NCBI GenBank assembly: GCA_021730935.1
Contig: JAKFYJ010000002.1
Coordinates: 1-64,000 of the forward strand
Reading direction: 5' to 3'
DNA from: Elusimicrobiota bacterium
Lineage (GTDB): Bacteria; Elusimicrobiota; Elusimicrobia; 2-02-FULL-39-32
Length of the DNA stretch: 64,000 nucleotides
Under the pieces are notes generated by a model that ran no database searches, was not told the origin of the DNA, and saw only the letters and a list, made by a program, of their open reading frames with translations. The translations under genes were made by a program, and so were the position numbers. Of the stretch, positions 27,646-35,382 are shown piece by piece. How positions within the stretch are numbered: the first letter of the stretch is position 1; every line of letters starts with the position of its first letter.

Positions 27646-28662
27646 TTAATAAACAAGAGGCGCGGCATTTTTTTCGCTGGACTCTTTGGACTTTTCGATG
27701 AGTTTAAAACAAGCTTGCGAAGTATAAAAATTGTTTCCGGACTTGGAAGCGTCGCTGATTTCAGACAAAAATTCGTCGATGATGAAGTTGAACCAGTCGG
27801 GATGGTGCGACCCCGCCGACAAAGCCTTGTCGAACATCACGGTTTCAGGCGATTGCCCCGTTTTCTCGATAATGAGCCGGTCATCTTCCATCAGGATGCG
27901 GCCTTTCGAACCTTCGATGAGGCCGGAATTTTTTCTCACGCGGGACGCCCAAGTCAGGAAAACTTCGGCGGAAGCGGGGCCGTCCATATGGAAATCAACA
28001 GTCACTTTGGCCGTGTCTTCAACAGAGAGGTCTTCGTATTGCCGCTTTTCGAGACTGGCTTTCACTTTGAGAGGATCGGCTTTCAGCCATTCGAGCAAAA
28101 GATAAAACGCGTGCCAGCCGTGGTCTATCAAAATTCCGCCGCCGGACATTTCCGGGTTGAGCCGCCAGTTTTCCTTGTCGGTGGTGACGGAGGGGCCGGT
28201 GCGCAGCACATACCATTCCAGCCGTTTGGGTTTGCCGATGACGCCGGATTCCAGGCGCGAAGAAATTTCACGGCAGATGGGGGCATATTTCCAGTTGTGA
28301 ACCGTCATAAGCACCTTGCCGGAATCTTCGCGGTCAAGCGCGAGCTCTTCAATTTCGGATTTCTTTAAGACGAGAGGTTTTTCGCAGAGCACATGGAGGC
28401 CCGCGCGCAAAGCGGTTTTTATGATTGAAAAATGCGTGTGAGGCGGCGTGGCGATATCGACGAAATCAGGTTTGAGTGAGAGGATCGCTTCATCGAGAGT
28501 CCCGAAGGTTTGGGCTTCGGGCATATTTTTTTTGAACAGGGCCGCGCGGTCTTTGGAAGAGTCCACGCCTCCCACGATCACGACATCTTTCCTGTCTTTC
28601 CAGGCAGGCAAATGCCCTTCGATCGCGACATTGCCCAGACCCACCATCACGCCGCGGAGCAT
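27646..28662 (-). CDS. Gfo/Idh/MocA-family NAD(P)-dependent oxidoreductase
   Basis: 338 residues. N-terminal Rossmann fold with MVGLGNVAIEGHLPAW (GxGxxA-like), VDIATPPHTHFSI, and the family EKP motif in HVLCEKPLVL (about 92-101). The C-terminal alpha/beta half has GGGILIDHGWHAFYLL, with the D and H of the active site. Substrates of this family are sugars and cyclitols; the neighbours suggest an inositol or inositol phosphate as substrate (inference). The ATG at 28662 fits the family N-terminus; the longer frame to 28788 overlaps the aminotransferase. Packed four bases after the aminotransferase gene and directly before the CDP-alcohol gene. Confidence 0.88.
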   Translation of the reverse strand: MLRGVMVGLGNVAIEGHLPAWKDRKDVVIVGGVDSSKDRAALFKKNMPEAQTFGTLDEAILSLKPDFVDIATPPHTHFSIIKTALRAGLHVLCEKPLVLKKSEIEELALDREDSGKVLMTVHNWKYAPICREISSRLESGVIGKPKRLEWYVLRTGPSVTTDKENWRLNPEMSGGGILIDHGWHAFYLLLEWLKADPLKVKASLEKRQYEDLSVEDTAKVTVDFHMDGPASAEVFLTWASRVRKNSGLIEGSKGRILMEDDRLIIEKTGQSPETVMFDKALSAGSHHPDWFNFIIDEFLSEISDASKSGNNFYTSQACFKLIEKSKESSEKNAAPLVY

Positions 28663-28666
28663 GAAT

Positions 28667-29995
28667 TTATTGTTTGTAAATTCCGGAACGGCTGATGGAA
28701 GTGAAAACTTCTTCGAAAATGTCGATGGCTTCCATGGCCGTTTTCTCCGAGATGGTGAGGGGCGGAATGATGCGGATGGCGGGGGCATACGCCATGGACA
28801 AAAGGCCGCGGCGCAGGCACTCCTGGAAAATGGCCGTTGCCGTTTGCTTGCTGAGAGGCTCCTTGGTTTTTTTGTCTTTCACCAGATCGAGCCCGATCAT
28901 GAGCCCGCGCCCACGAACTTCGCCCACGAACTCAAATTTGTCTTCGAATTTTTTAAAACGATCCAACATTTTTTTGCCTACGCGCTTGGAATTTTCCACG
29001 ACTTTTTCTTTGAGGATGACTTCAAGCGTGGCTAATCCCGCCGCCGATCCCAAGGGATTTCCGCCATAACTTGAAGAGCTCCCGGAAGGGTTTCCGAAAG
29101 GCTTTGAACTGCAATATTCTTGCGACGAAACCACGCCGCTCAAGGGAAAACCGCCGCCGATGCCTTTGCCGATGGTGAGAACGTCGGGAGTGAGACCATC
29201 CGCTTCATAACCCCACAGGGTTCCCGTTCGGCCAAAACCTGTCTGCATTTCATCAGAAATATAAAGGGCGTTAAATTCTTTGGCGATGGATTGCATCGCA
29301 GGCAAAAATTCCGGGGGCGGAACCACGTTTCCGGCGGTGCCTTGAATGGGTTCGGCGATAATGGCGGCAAGTTTTTGCTGAGTCGTGACCTTGATGGCTT
29401 TGCGCACATGATCAGCGCAGGCCAGGCCGCAGCCTGGATATTTTAAATTGAAAGGACAGCGATAACAGTTGGCGAAGGGCAAAGAATATAATCCCGGCAT
29501 AAAAGGGCCAAGGTCTTTTTTGAAATCGTCGCCCAAAAGGCCGAGCACGCCGCCGGTTTTACCGTGGAAACCGCCCCAAAAACCCACGAACTCAAACTTT
29601 TTTGTGACGCTTTTGGCCAAACGGAACGCCGCTTCCACCGCTTCCGCTCCTCCGCAAAAAAGCTGGACGCGGTTTAAAGTTTTGGGCAAAAGAGAAGTGA
29701 GCAGTTTTAAGAAATTTTTCCGGACCGTTGTGGAAAAGCTCGAATAAGTGATCTTGGCGGCCTGGCTTTGGATGGCCTTCACATAATGCGGGTGGCAATG
29801 CCCGATGGAGCCCACGCCCAGGCCGGAAACGAAATCGATGTATTTGTTGCCGTCTTCGTCATAAACAAAAGCGCCTTTGCCTTTCTCAAGCGCGATCCGT
29901 GAATAAGCCGCGATGCCCTGATATCCGGGGGAAATATAATTCTGCTCTTCGTTGAATATCTCGACGGACTTTTTGCCGGGGATTTGTTTTTTCAT
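28667..29995 (-). CDS. Class III PLP-dependent aminotransferase
   Basis: 442 residues of the acetylornithine/4-aminobutyrate aminotransferase family. Seen: VYDEDGNKYIDFVSGLGVGSIGHCHP, LFCGGAEAVEAAFRLAK, GGFHGKTGG, IAEPIQGTAGNV, SDEMQTGFGRTG, and the catalytic lysine in TIGKGIGGGFPLSG (about 276). A CYRCPF...CGLAC stretch (about 180-200) adds cysteines not usual for the family. Start at ATG 29995 (MKKQIPGKK); the open frame to 30091 runs through a palindromic repeat. Beside a Gfo/Idh dehydrogenase, it could aminate a keto-inositol to an inosamine, as known for scyllo-inosamine routes; that is inference. Confidence 0.9.
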   Translation of the reverse strand: MKKQIPGKKSVEIFNEEQNYISPGYQGIAAYSRIALEKGKGAFVYDEDGNKYIDFVSGLGVGSIGHCHPHYVKAIQSQAAKITYSSFSTTVRKNFLKLLTSLLPKTLNRVQLFCGGAEAVEAAFRLAKSVTKKFEFVGFWGGFHGKTGGVLGLLGDDFKKDLGPFMPGLYSLPFANCYRCPFNLKYPGCGLACADHVRKAIKVTTQQKLAAIIAEPIQGTAGNVVPPPEFLPAMQSIAKEFNALYISDEMQTGFGRTGTLWGYEADGLTPDVLTIGKGIGGGFPLSGVVSSQEYCSSKPFGNPSGSSSSYGGNPLGSAAGLATLEVILKEKVVENSKRVGKKMLDRFKKFEDKFEFVGEVRGRGLMIGLDLVKDKKTKEPLSKQTATAIFQECLRRGLLSMAYAPAIRIIPPLTISEKTAMEAIDIFEEVFTSISRSGIYKQ

Positions 29996-30008
29996 GGGAA
30001 TTAATGAA

Positions 30009-30866
30009 TCATTTTTGTACGGGCGATTCATGAATCGCCCGTACAGCCTTGGCGAAATGTGCTTTGGCTTCGGCGTGAAGATAGTCCGCAATATGTTTTG
30101 AGGCTTCGTCTCTGAAGAGCGCGAAGGAGGGCCAGGCGTTCATGTCGATCAGATATATCTTGCCGTCTTTGTCGACGATTGCGTCGCCGCCGTAAATCTC
30201 GAGTTTGAGAGCCTGGGCCGCGGACTGGACGACATTTTTCAGTTCGGCCTGGGAATATTTATAGTGTTTGAGCTCCTGGTTTTTGTGATAAAACCAATTG
30301 AACCAGCCGTTGCCGACGCCGTAAAACTTGATGAGGTCTCCCGCAATGTGGCTCTGCAAGCAGGCCAGTTTGATGCCGCGTTTGGCGAAGCTGTTGAAAG
30401 ATTCTTCGATCTCGCTTTTGCTTTTTGCGAGGAAGACATCGCCTTTCTGCGTGTTATGGACATCGCCGCGTTTGACCCAGATTTCTTTGGAAAAGCTGAT
30501 GCTATAATCCGAAGTGGAATAAAGTTCCGTCATGGGCATGGAAATTTTCGCGCTTTTGAGGAGCGGAACCATGCGATAACGATAAGTGTCGAGAACAGAT
30601 TCGGGAGCGTTCACGATGCGGAGTCCTTCAGTGGCTTGCGAAGCAATAAGATTCAGGATGGGCTCTTTTTCGCACATCATAAACACGAGATGGGGTGCTG
30701 TGGAACCGATGAAGGTTTCCCGCGAGACGTCTTCGGGCTTGGCGAGGCGGACGTCCACGCCGATCTCCTTGAGGCGTGCCGCGGACGCTTCCAAAATGAG
30801 AGCGTCGTCCGAGATGCGATCGGGAGAATGCTGAACTTCGCGATAAATTCCGAGCAGTTTAAGCAT
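30009..30866 (-). CDS. ATP-grasp family ligase
   Basis: 285 residues in ATP-grasp order: an N-terminal preATP domain (LLGIYREVQHSPDRI; IVNAPESVLDTYRYRM about 95-110), a central lysine strand (EIWVKRGDVHNTQ) and the metal-binding end GGDAIVDKDGKIYLIDMNAWPSF (about 226-248) with D and N residues. Such enzymes join a carboxylate to an amine or similar via acyl phosphate. In an operon with an aminotransferase it might attach an amino acid to an amino-cyclitol; inference only. The last 12 residues (AVRAIHESPVQK) are coded by a palindromic repeat that seems to have replaced the native end. Its ATG overlaps the upstream stop by eight bases. Confidence 0.82.
   Translation of the reverse strand: MLKLLGIYREVQHSPDRISDDALILEASAARLKEIGVDVRLAKPEDVSRETFIGSTAPHLVFMMCEKEPILNLIASQATEGLRIVNAPESVLDTYRYRMVPLLKSAKISMPMTELYSTSDYSISFSKEIWVKRGDVHNTQKGDVFLAKSKSEIEESFNSFAKRGIKLACLQSHIAGDLIKFYGVGNGWFNWFYHKNQELKHYKYSQAELKNVVQSAAQALKLEIYGGDAIVDKDGKIYLIDMNAWPSFALFRDEASKHIADYLHAEAKAHFAKAVRAIHESPVQK
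30016..30045. repeat. Perfect 30-base palindrome inside an operon
   Basis: TGTACGGGCGATTCA followed by its exact reverse complement, no loop. It overlaps the last codons of the ATP-grasp gene and ends 20 bases before the aminotransferase start. Similar GGGCGATTCATGAATCGCCC sequences are, from memory, frequent dispersed repeats in environmental genomes; not checked. In RNA it could form a strong hairpin within the operon mRNA. Confidence 0.9.
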
Positions 30867-31554
30867 GAATTCCTTTAATCATTTTTTCTGCTTCTTCCAA
30901 ATCCTTGGGCCAATCGATGTCGACGACCTTCGAGAGAACCACGCCGTGCGCGCTCATGCCCTGGCTCACGAGCCATTTTAAAAAAGTCCGGAGAGAAGAC
31001 ATCTCCTGTTCCGGCCTTTTGCTGAAAATGTTTCCGGGCACATTATAAAAACCCGCGGTCGCATATTTACCTTGGGCGCATCCGATCTCTGAAATGATTC
31101 CCGTGGCTTCGTCAAAGTTGACCCACAGGGGCTTTTCGTCGTCGACAAAAGCCGTCAGACCCAAAGAAATGCCGTCCGGCGAACTTTTCTCAACCATCTT
31201 TCGGGTTTCTTCCCGAAGACAGAAAGAATCCACCGTGCTCAAAAGGTGCCGACCCTCGCCCAGAAGGCGGCCGACATGCCAAAAACTTTCGAAGGAAGAT
31301 GGGGTAGATTTTATCAAAATTTCGAACTCAAGTCCCGGAAAATTTTTCCGCACCCACTCGGCGCATTCCGTCTCCTGTTCGTTAAAAATAATCACGACTC
31401 TCTTGATGCCAGCCGTCTCAAGGTTGCGCAATGTGTGGCCGATGAGGGGAAATCCGTCCAGCAAAATCATGGGTTTGTGAGTCTGGACGCCGGACTGCCT
31501 GAACCGTGAGCCCTCGCCTGCGGCAATGATCCCCGCGGATTGAATTTTCGTCAC
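30859..31554 (-). CDS. NTP-transferase family nucleotidyltransferase
   Basis: 231 residues. The N-terminus holds the sugar-phosphate nucleotidyltransferase loop AAGEGSRF (about 11-18) and the lysine of HKPMILLDGFPLI. A later STVDSF replaces the usual metal-site D, and the C-terminus VDIDWPKDLEEAEKMI is the familiar end of these enzymes. It probably activates a phosphate ester with CTP or another NTP. With inositol-phosphate synthase and a CDP-alcohol enzyme in the same operon, CTP:inositol-1-phosphate cytidylyltransferase is the best guess. Start codon is GTG at 31554, overlapping the HAD stop (GTGA). Confidence 0.86.
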   Translation of the reverse strand: MTKIQSAGIIAAGEGSRFRQSGVQTHKPMILLDGFPLIGHTLRNLETAGIKRVVIIFNEQETECAEWVRKNFPGLEFEILIKSTPSSFESFWHVGRLLGEGRHLLSTVDSFCLREETRKMVEKSSPDGISLGLTAFVDDEKPLWVNFDEATGIISEIGCAQGKYATAGFYNVPGNIFSKRPEQEMSSLRTFLKWLVSQGMSAHGVVLSKVVDIDWPKDLEEAEKMIKGIHA

Positions 31555-32255
31555 AGGAAAATGCCCTCAAGGTCGCGGACAGACTGGATCGTTCGATCCT
31601 CTGAACAGCAGGTTTTCCATCCGCGAACATTTTTATGGATAAGCAGGATATGCCGCATGCCGATGCCCTTGGCGCCCAACATGTCGCGTTTGAAGGAGTC
31701 GCCGATAAAAACGCTCTCTTGCGGCCCGGCTTTCAGTTGGGTGAGTGCGGCCTGGAAAATTTTGGGGTCGGGCTTGATGACGCCCACACGGTTGGAATCG
31801 ATGACCGCGTCAAAAATTTTGTCGTATCCGATTTCTTTGAATATCGATGGCAGGTTTCCATAAAAATTGGAAACAACCCCCAGACGATATTTCTTTTTGA
31901 GTTTTAGGAGGAGGGGCTTGTTCAATTTGAGATTGGCCCGCGACGTCTTCAAATATTCGTCCGCGATTTTTTTCGCCATCTTCGCGTCATACCTCCCGGC
32001 TTTTGTGAGGAGGAGCGTAACCTGATGCAGAATGGTTTTGTCAAAGGACATCGTCGTGAGCTTCTTTTCTGTTATGGTGTCGTCGGAATGATAAAAAAAC
32101 GGCGCAAAAACTTCTTCGGACCAGTCGAAACCGAATTTTTTATAGATGGGAAAAAATTGTTCTTTCCACGGAAGCCCGTCCGCGTCCAGGGTGCCGCCGA
32201 AATCGAAGAGAAGGGCTTTAACGCCCTGAAAGGATTTGTCCATAAAGGTTTTCAT
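31551..32255 (-). CDS. HAD-superfamily hydrolase-like protein
   Basis: 234 residues with HAD motifs: LLFDFGGTLD (motif I, about 15-24), VVSNFYGN (motif II), KPDPKIFQAAL (motif III lysine) and FIGDSFKRDMLGA (motif IV). In motif I the second aspartate is Gly (DFGGT), a variant seen in some members that lack the usual acid-base residue, so phosphatase activity is uncertain. Possible substrate: inositol phosphate or another operon intermediate. Two starts are possible (32255 and 32243); it overlaps the GT4 end. Confidence 0.82.
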   Translation of the reverse strand: MKTFMDKSFQGVKALLFDFGGTLDADGLPWKEQFFPIYKKFGFDWSEEVFAPFFYHSDDTITEKKLTTMSFDKTILHQVTLLLTKAGRYDAKMAKKIADEYLKTSRANLKLNKPLLLKLKKKYRLGVVSNFYGNLPSIFKEIGYDKIFDAVIDSNRVGVIKPDPKIFQAALTQLKAGPQESVFIGDSFKRDMLGAKGIGMRHILLIHKNVRGWKTCCSEDRTIQSVRDLEGIFL

Positions 32256-33306
32256 GCTCCTTGATCATCGTCGATAAACTGAATTTTTCTTTTATTTTAT
32301 TCTGGGCCGCTTGCGCGCATTTCGTCCGCAATTCTGGGTCTGAAATCAATTTCATGACGGCTTCCGCGCAGGCTGAGGGAATTTCAGGCTCAAACAATAT
32401 CCCCTCCTTGCCGCTCTCGATCAAATCCATGGCTCCGCCCACCGCTGTGCAGGCCACAGGGACGCCCAGGTTCATCGCTTCCATCACCACATTGGGCATG
32501 CCTTCCCATCTGCTGGGCAAGACGAAGAGATCGAGACTCTTGAGAAATTTCTCAGACGGTGCCAGGCCCGCAAATTCCACAGATGACAGATGCAGATCAT
32601 GGGCAAGAGTTTTGAGATTGTTTTCTTCTGGGCCTGCTCCTGCGATCAAAAATTTTATGCGGGAATATTTGGGACTGATTTGGGCCACCGCTCGGAGAAA
32701 CACATCGAATCCTTTTTGTTTATGCAGACGCCCCATGGTTCCGACGACAAGATCAGGCACATTGCGTGCGGTTTTGGGAGGTTCTGACGACGCCGTGATC
32801 CCGTTAAAAATCAGTTTCACTTTATTTTCGGGCAAACCAATTTCCTGCAGAGCGAAATTTTTGAGAGGCGTGCTGTTGACGGTGACAACCTCGCAGAGGG
32901 GGGAAGTCATTTTTTCCGCGAGGATATGAAAATATTTTTCCATTTCCATCACGCGCAGACTCGAGATCACGTGTTTCGCTCCGGCGCATTTGGCGGCCAG
33001 GCGACCGAGGGTGTTGGCGCGAGTGAGCCAGGTGTGGACGATGTCGGGATTTTTTTCTTGAATTTTTTTGCGCAAAGCCAGATAAAGACGGGGCAGATCC
33101 AGGAGGCCGGAGACGATGGAACTGGGCGTGCCCAAGGTTTCAACGGGGATTCCGGCGTCTCTCAGCCGCTGGATGGTTTCTCCGCCATCTTTTAGCGCAA
33201 CGACTTCACACTGGAACTGATTGCGGTCAAGCCCACGGCAGAGTTCCAGCAGGATTTTCTCTGTGCCGCCCACGCCGAGGCTCGGAATGATATGAAGAAT
33301 GCGCAT
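32218..33306 (-). CDS. GT4-family glycosyltransferase
   Basis: 362 residues of GT-B fold. N-terminal LHIIPSLGVGGTEKILLEL (about 3-21), NPDIVHTWLTRAN, then the donor-side half with GTMGRLHKQKGFDVFLRA, FLIAGAGPEENNL and the E-x7-E motif in EGMPNVVMEAMNLGVPV (about 280). First gene of the inositol operon, so it may glycosylate the inositol lipid, much as PimA-type GT4 enzymes mannosylate phosphatidylinositol; the parallel is inference. Its start is 45 bases from the divergent exported-protein gene. Confidence 0.9.
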   Translation of the reverse strand: MRILHIIPSLGVGGTEKILLELCRGLDRNQFQCEVVALKDGGETIQRLRDAGIPVETLGTPSSIVSGLLDLPRLYLALRKKIQEKNPDIVHTWLTRANTLGRLAAKCAGAKHVISSLRVMEMEKYFHILAEKMTSPLCEVVTVNSTPLKNFALQEIGLPENKVKLIFNGITASSEPPKTARNVPDLVVGTMGRLHKQKGFDVFLRAVAQISPKYSRIKFLIAGAGPEENNLKTLAHDLHLSSVEFAGLAPSEKFLKSLDLFVLPSRWEGMPNVVMEAMNLGVPVACTAVGGAMDLIESGKEGILFEPEIPSACAEAVMKLISDPELRTKCAQAAQNKIKEKFSLSTMIKEHENLYGQILSGR

Positions 33307-33313
33307 TGGGAAT

Positions 33314-33343
33314 TTGATATTCTACCAAATTCTATTCTATACT
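33314..33343 (+). promoter_or_regulatory. Promoter of the exported protein-sppA row
   Basis: TTGATA (33314-33319), 18-base spacer, TATACT (33338-33343), eight bases before the ATG at 33352. No Shine-Dalgarno. The 45-base gap also has to contain the promoter of the inositol operon; TAGAAT on the minus strand, 12 bases before the GT4 start, is a candidate -10 box. Confidence 0.55.
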
Positions 33344-33351
33344 CGATAAAT

Positions 33352-33819
33352 ATGAGAACTCTTCTCTTCGCCCTGGCTTTGTCCATTTTCTTGACGCGAA
33401 CTCCCCTTTCAGCTCAAACAGACCTTTACTCGTTCCCTGAAGTCGAAGAAGGCAAACCCAAGAAAGAGGAACCCAAACCGATTGAGCCCTTCATTCAGGC
33501 ACTCGCCAAACGCACTGAGATGCCCGTCAATGTGCTCTCAGAAGCGTCGGAAAAAGGGTTCGGCCGGCTGGAACTCATACGATTGATTTTGATCGCGAAA
33601 AAAGCAAAAAAACCGCTGCCGGACCTGATCCAGCAGAGAGAAAAATCCACGCGTTTCGCCAAGATCGCGGAGGAATCCAAAGTGGACAACATCGCCATAA
33701 AAAAAGAAGCCCTTGCGATGCTGAAAGATTTGGAAAAAGACGCGGACAAAATAAAAAATGAAGTGAAAAAGTCCACCCCGACCGCAGGCACCGAAGAGCA
33801 GAACAGTCCCCTGAAATGA
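33352..33819 (+). CDS. Exported hypothetical protein with charged helical domain
   Basis: 155 residues. Signal peptide MRTLLFALALSIFLTRTPLSA, cleaved near 21, then a short Pro/Lys/Glu linker and a helical domain rich in K, E and L (about 45-140). No family recognised. ATG 33352 is chosen over 33292 because it starts the signal peptide and follows a -10 box. Its end overlaps sppA by four bases (ATGA), so it may work with the peptidase in the envelope; the link is only positional. Confidence 0.75.
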   Translation: MRTLLFALALSIFLTRTPLSAQTDLYSFPEVEEGKPKKEEPKPIEPFIQALAKRTEMPVNVLSEASEKGFGRLELIRLILIAKKAKKPLPDLIQQREKSTRFAKIAEESKVDNIAIKKEALAMLKDLEKDADKIKNEVKKSTPTAGTEEQNSPLK

Positions 33820-34787
33820 ACGAAGACGAGGATCAGAACAAGAAAGCCGCCTGGACCACGGCTCTCGTCGTGCTTTACGGCGCCTGTCTGGGCGCGGCCC
33901 TCTTTCAAATCCTGACCCTTCCGCCGGAAAAATCCGCATCCGCCAAAGAAACGCCGCGCATGTCCATGAAAAGGGATTCGCGCCCCTCCGTCGCGGTCGT
34001 TCCGATTTACGGCACGATCACGATCGGCGAAGACGGGCCTTTCACGAACAACGGCACGGACCGGCTGAACAAGCGGCTCAAAGAGATCGGAGAGAGAGAC
34101 GACGTGAAGGCGGTGGTGCTCCGGATCAACTCTCCCGGAGGAAGCGTGGGCGCCGTGCAGGAAGTCTGCGACGAAATTGAAAAACTCAAAGCGTCCGGAA
34201 AAACCGTGGTCGCCTCCATGGGAGACATCGCGGCTTCGGGGGGATATTATATCGCCGCTTCCGCCGATAAAATTTATGCGAACCCCGGAACGCTCACCGG
34301 AAGCATCGGCGTCATCTTTGAGCTTGCCAATGTCGAGGAACTCATAAAAAAAATCGGCGTCAAGGTGGACCCCATCAAATCTTCTGTGCACAAAGACATC
34401 GGCTCGCCTTTCAGGGCCATGTCCCAGGACGAAAAAATCATCATGCAGTCCGTGATCGACGATGCCTATGGCCAGTTCGTGGACGCGGTGGCGAAAGGGC
34501 GCAAGATGGACCGCGAGCAGGTCAAAATTCTGGCGGACGGGCGCATTTATTCCGGCACTCAGGCCAAATCGAACGGGCTGATCGACGAGCTGGGGAACCT
34601 GGAAGCGGCCATCGCGAAGGCTGCGGAACTCTCAGGGATCAAAGGCAAACCGAAAATTTTATACGAAGAAGTCCCCTGGGAACGGTTCCTGCAATCCTTC
34701 TCGCAATCGTCGAAACAGACCCTTTTCCGCCTGCCAGGCAGTCAGCTCGCCGGACACCTGGCTTATCTCTGGCAATATTCGGAATGA
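33816..34787 (+). CDS. sppA: Signal peptide peptidase SppA (S49 family)
   Basis: Membrane-anchored serine protease that degrades released signal peptides. 323 residues with one N-terminal membrane segment (about 11-32), then the ClpP-like fold: VVLRINSPGGSVGAVQEV, catalytic Ser near 141 in IAASGGYY, GTLTGSIGVIFE, and Lys near 192 in SSVHKDIGSP. The Ser-Lys distance of 51 residues matches the short (36 kDa) Bacillus-type enzyme. It overlaps the genes on both sides by four bases, so it is in an operon with the exported protein and the Yip1-like protein. Confidence 0.94.
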   Translation: MNEDEDQNKKAAWTTALVVLYGACLGAALFQILTLPPEKSASAKETPRMSMKRDSRPSVAVVPIYGTITIGEDGPFTNNGTDRLNKRLKEIGERDDVKAVVLRINSPGGSVGAVQEVCDEIEKLKASGKTVVASMGDIAASGGYYIAASADKIYANPGTLTGSIGVIFELANVEELIKKIGVKVDPIKSSVHKDIGSPFRAMSQDEKIIMQSVIDDAYGQFVDAVAKGRKMDREQVKILADGRIYSGTQAKSNGLIDELGNLEAAIAKAAELSGIKGKPKILYEEVPWERFLQSFSQSSKQTLFRLPGSQLAGHLAYLWQYSE

Positions 34788-35377
34788 CGCTCCCGGTCCC
34801 GGAAATATTTTTTTCTCCTCAAAAAGCCATCGACGAGCTTAAAAATTCGTTCAGCGTGACGAACGCGGTCATCATCCAACTGAGCGCCTGGCTTTCCTGC
34901 CTCACGGGCCTTTTTCTCCTCTCAGGCCGGCAAGCGACACTCGGACAATTTATTTTTATGGTCATTTTCTCCGCGCTCTTCCTCGCCTGCTTCAAAACCG
35001 CCTCCGCCCTCATGATGCACCTTTTCGCCGAAAGCCTGGGCGGCGAAGGGAAAATTACGAAGCTGATGTTTCTTCTCTGTTATGCCGATGTCCCGCTCCA
35101 CTTTTTTCTCCCCTTGGGCCTCCTGCTCAAAAACGCTTCATTTTTTTGGATCGCGCCGATTTTTATGCTGATCGCCGCCTGGGTTTTAAGCCTGACCCTC
35201 AAAACTTTGAAATCGCATTACGGCCTTTCCGGGCCGAGAGCTTTCGCCGCCGCGGCCGCGCCATCTTTGCTCGTGATCGCTCCCTTGGGCGCTCTCCTGA
35301 CAATGGTCGCTGGATTTTTCGCGGGGTCCGCAATCCTCATCTCCCAAATTTTCCATCATATGTCCCTCATCCCCTAA
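34784..35377 (+). CDS. Yip1-domain-like membrane protein
   Basis: 197 residues with five hydrophobic segments. The opening, IFFSPQKAIDELK, is the usual start of Yip1/DUF1282 proteins (pf.fFsP..af..lk), and it is followed by a membrane domain with FFLPLGLLLKNASFFWIAPIF. Function in bacteria is not defined. The four-base overlap with sppA suggests co-translation. asnB starts 5 bases later. Confidence 0.72.
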   Translation: MTLPVPEIFFSPQKAIDELKNSFSVTNAVIIQLSAWLSCLTGLFLLSGRQATLGQFIFMVIFSALFLACFKTASALMMHLFAESLGGEGKITKLMFLLCYADVPLHFFLPLGLLLKNASFFWIAPIFMLIAAWVLSLTLKTLKSHYGLSGPRAFAAAAAPSLLVIAPLGALLTMVAGFFAGSAILISQIFHHMSLIP

Positions 35378-35382
35378 AATTT

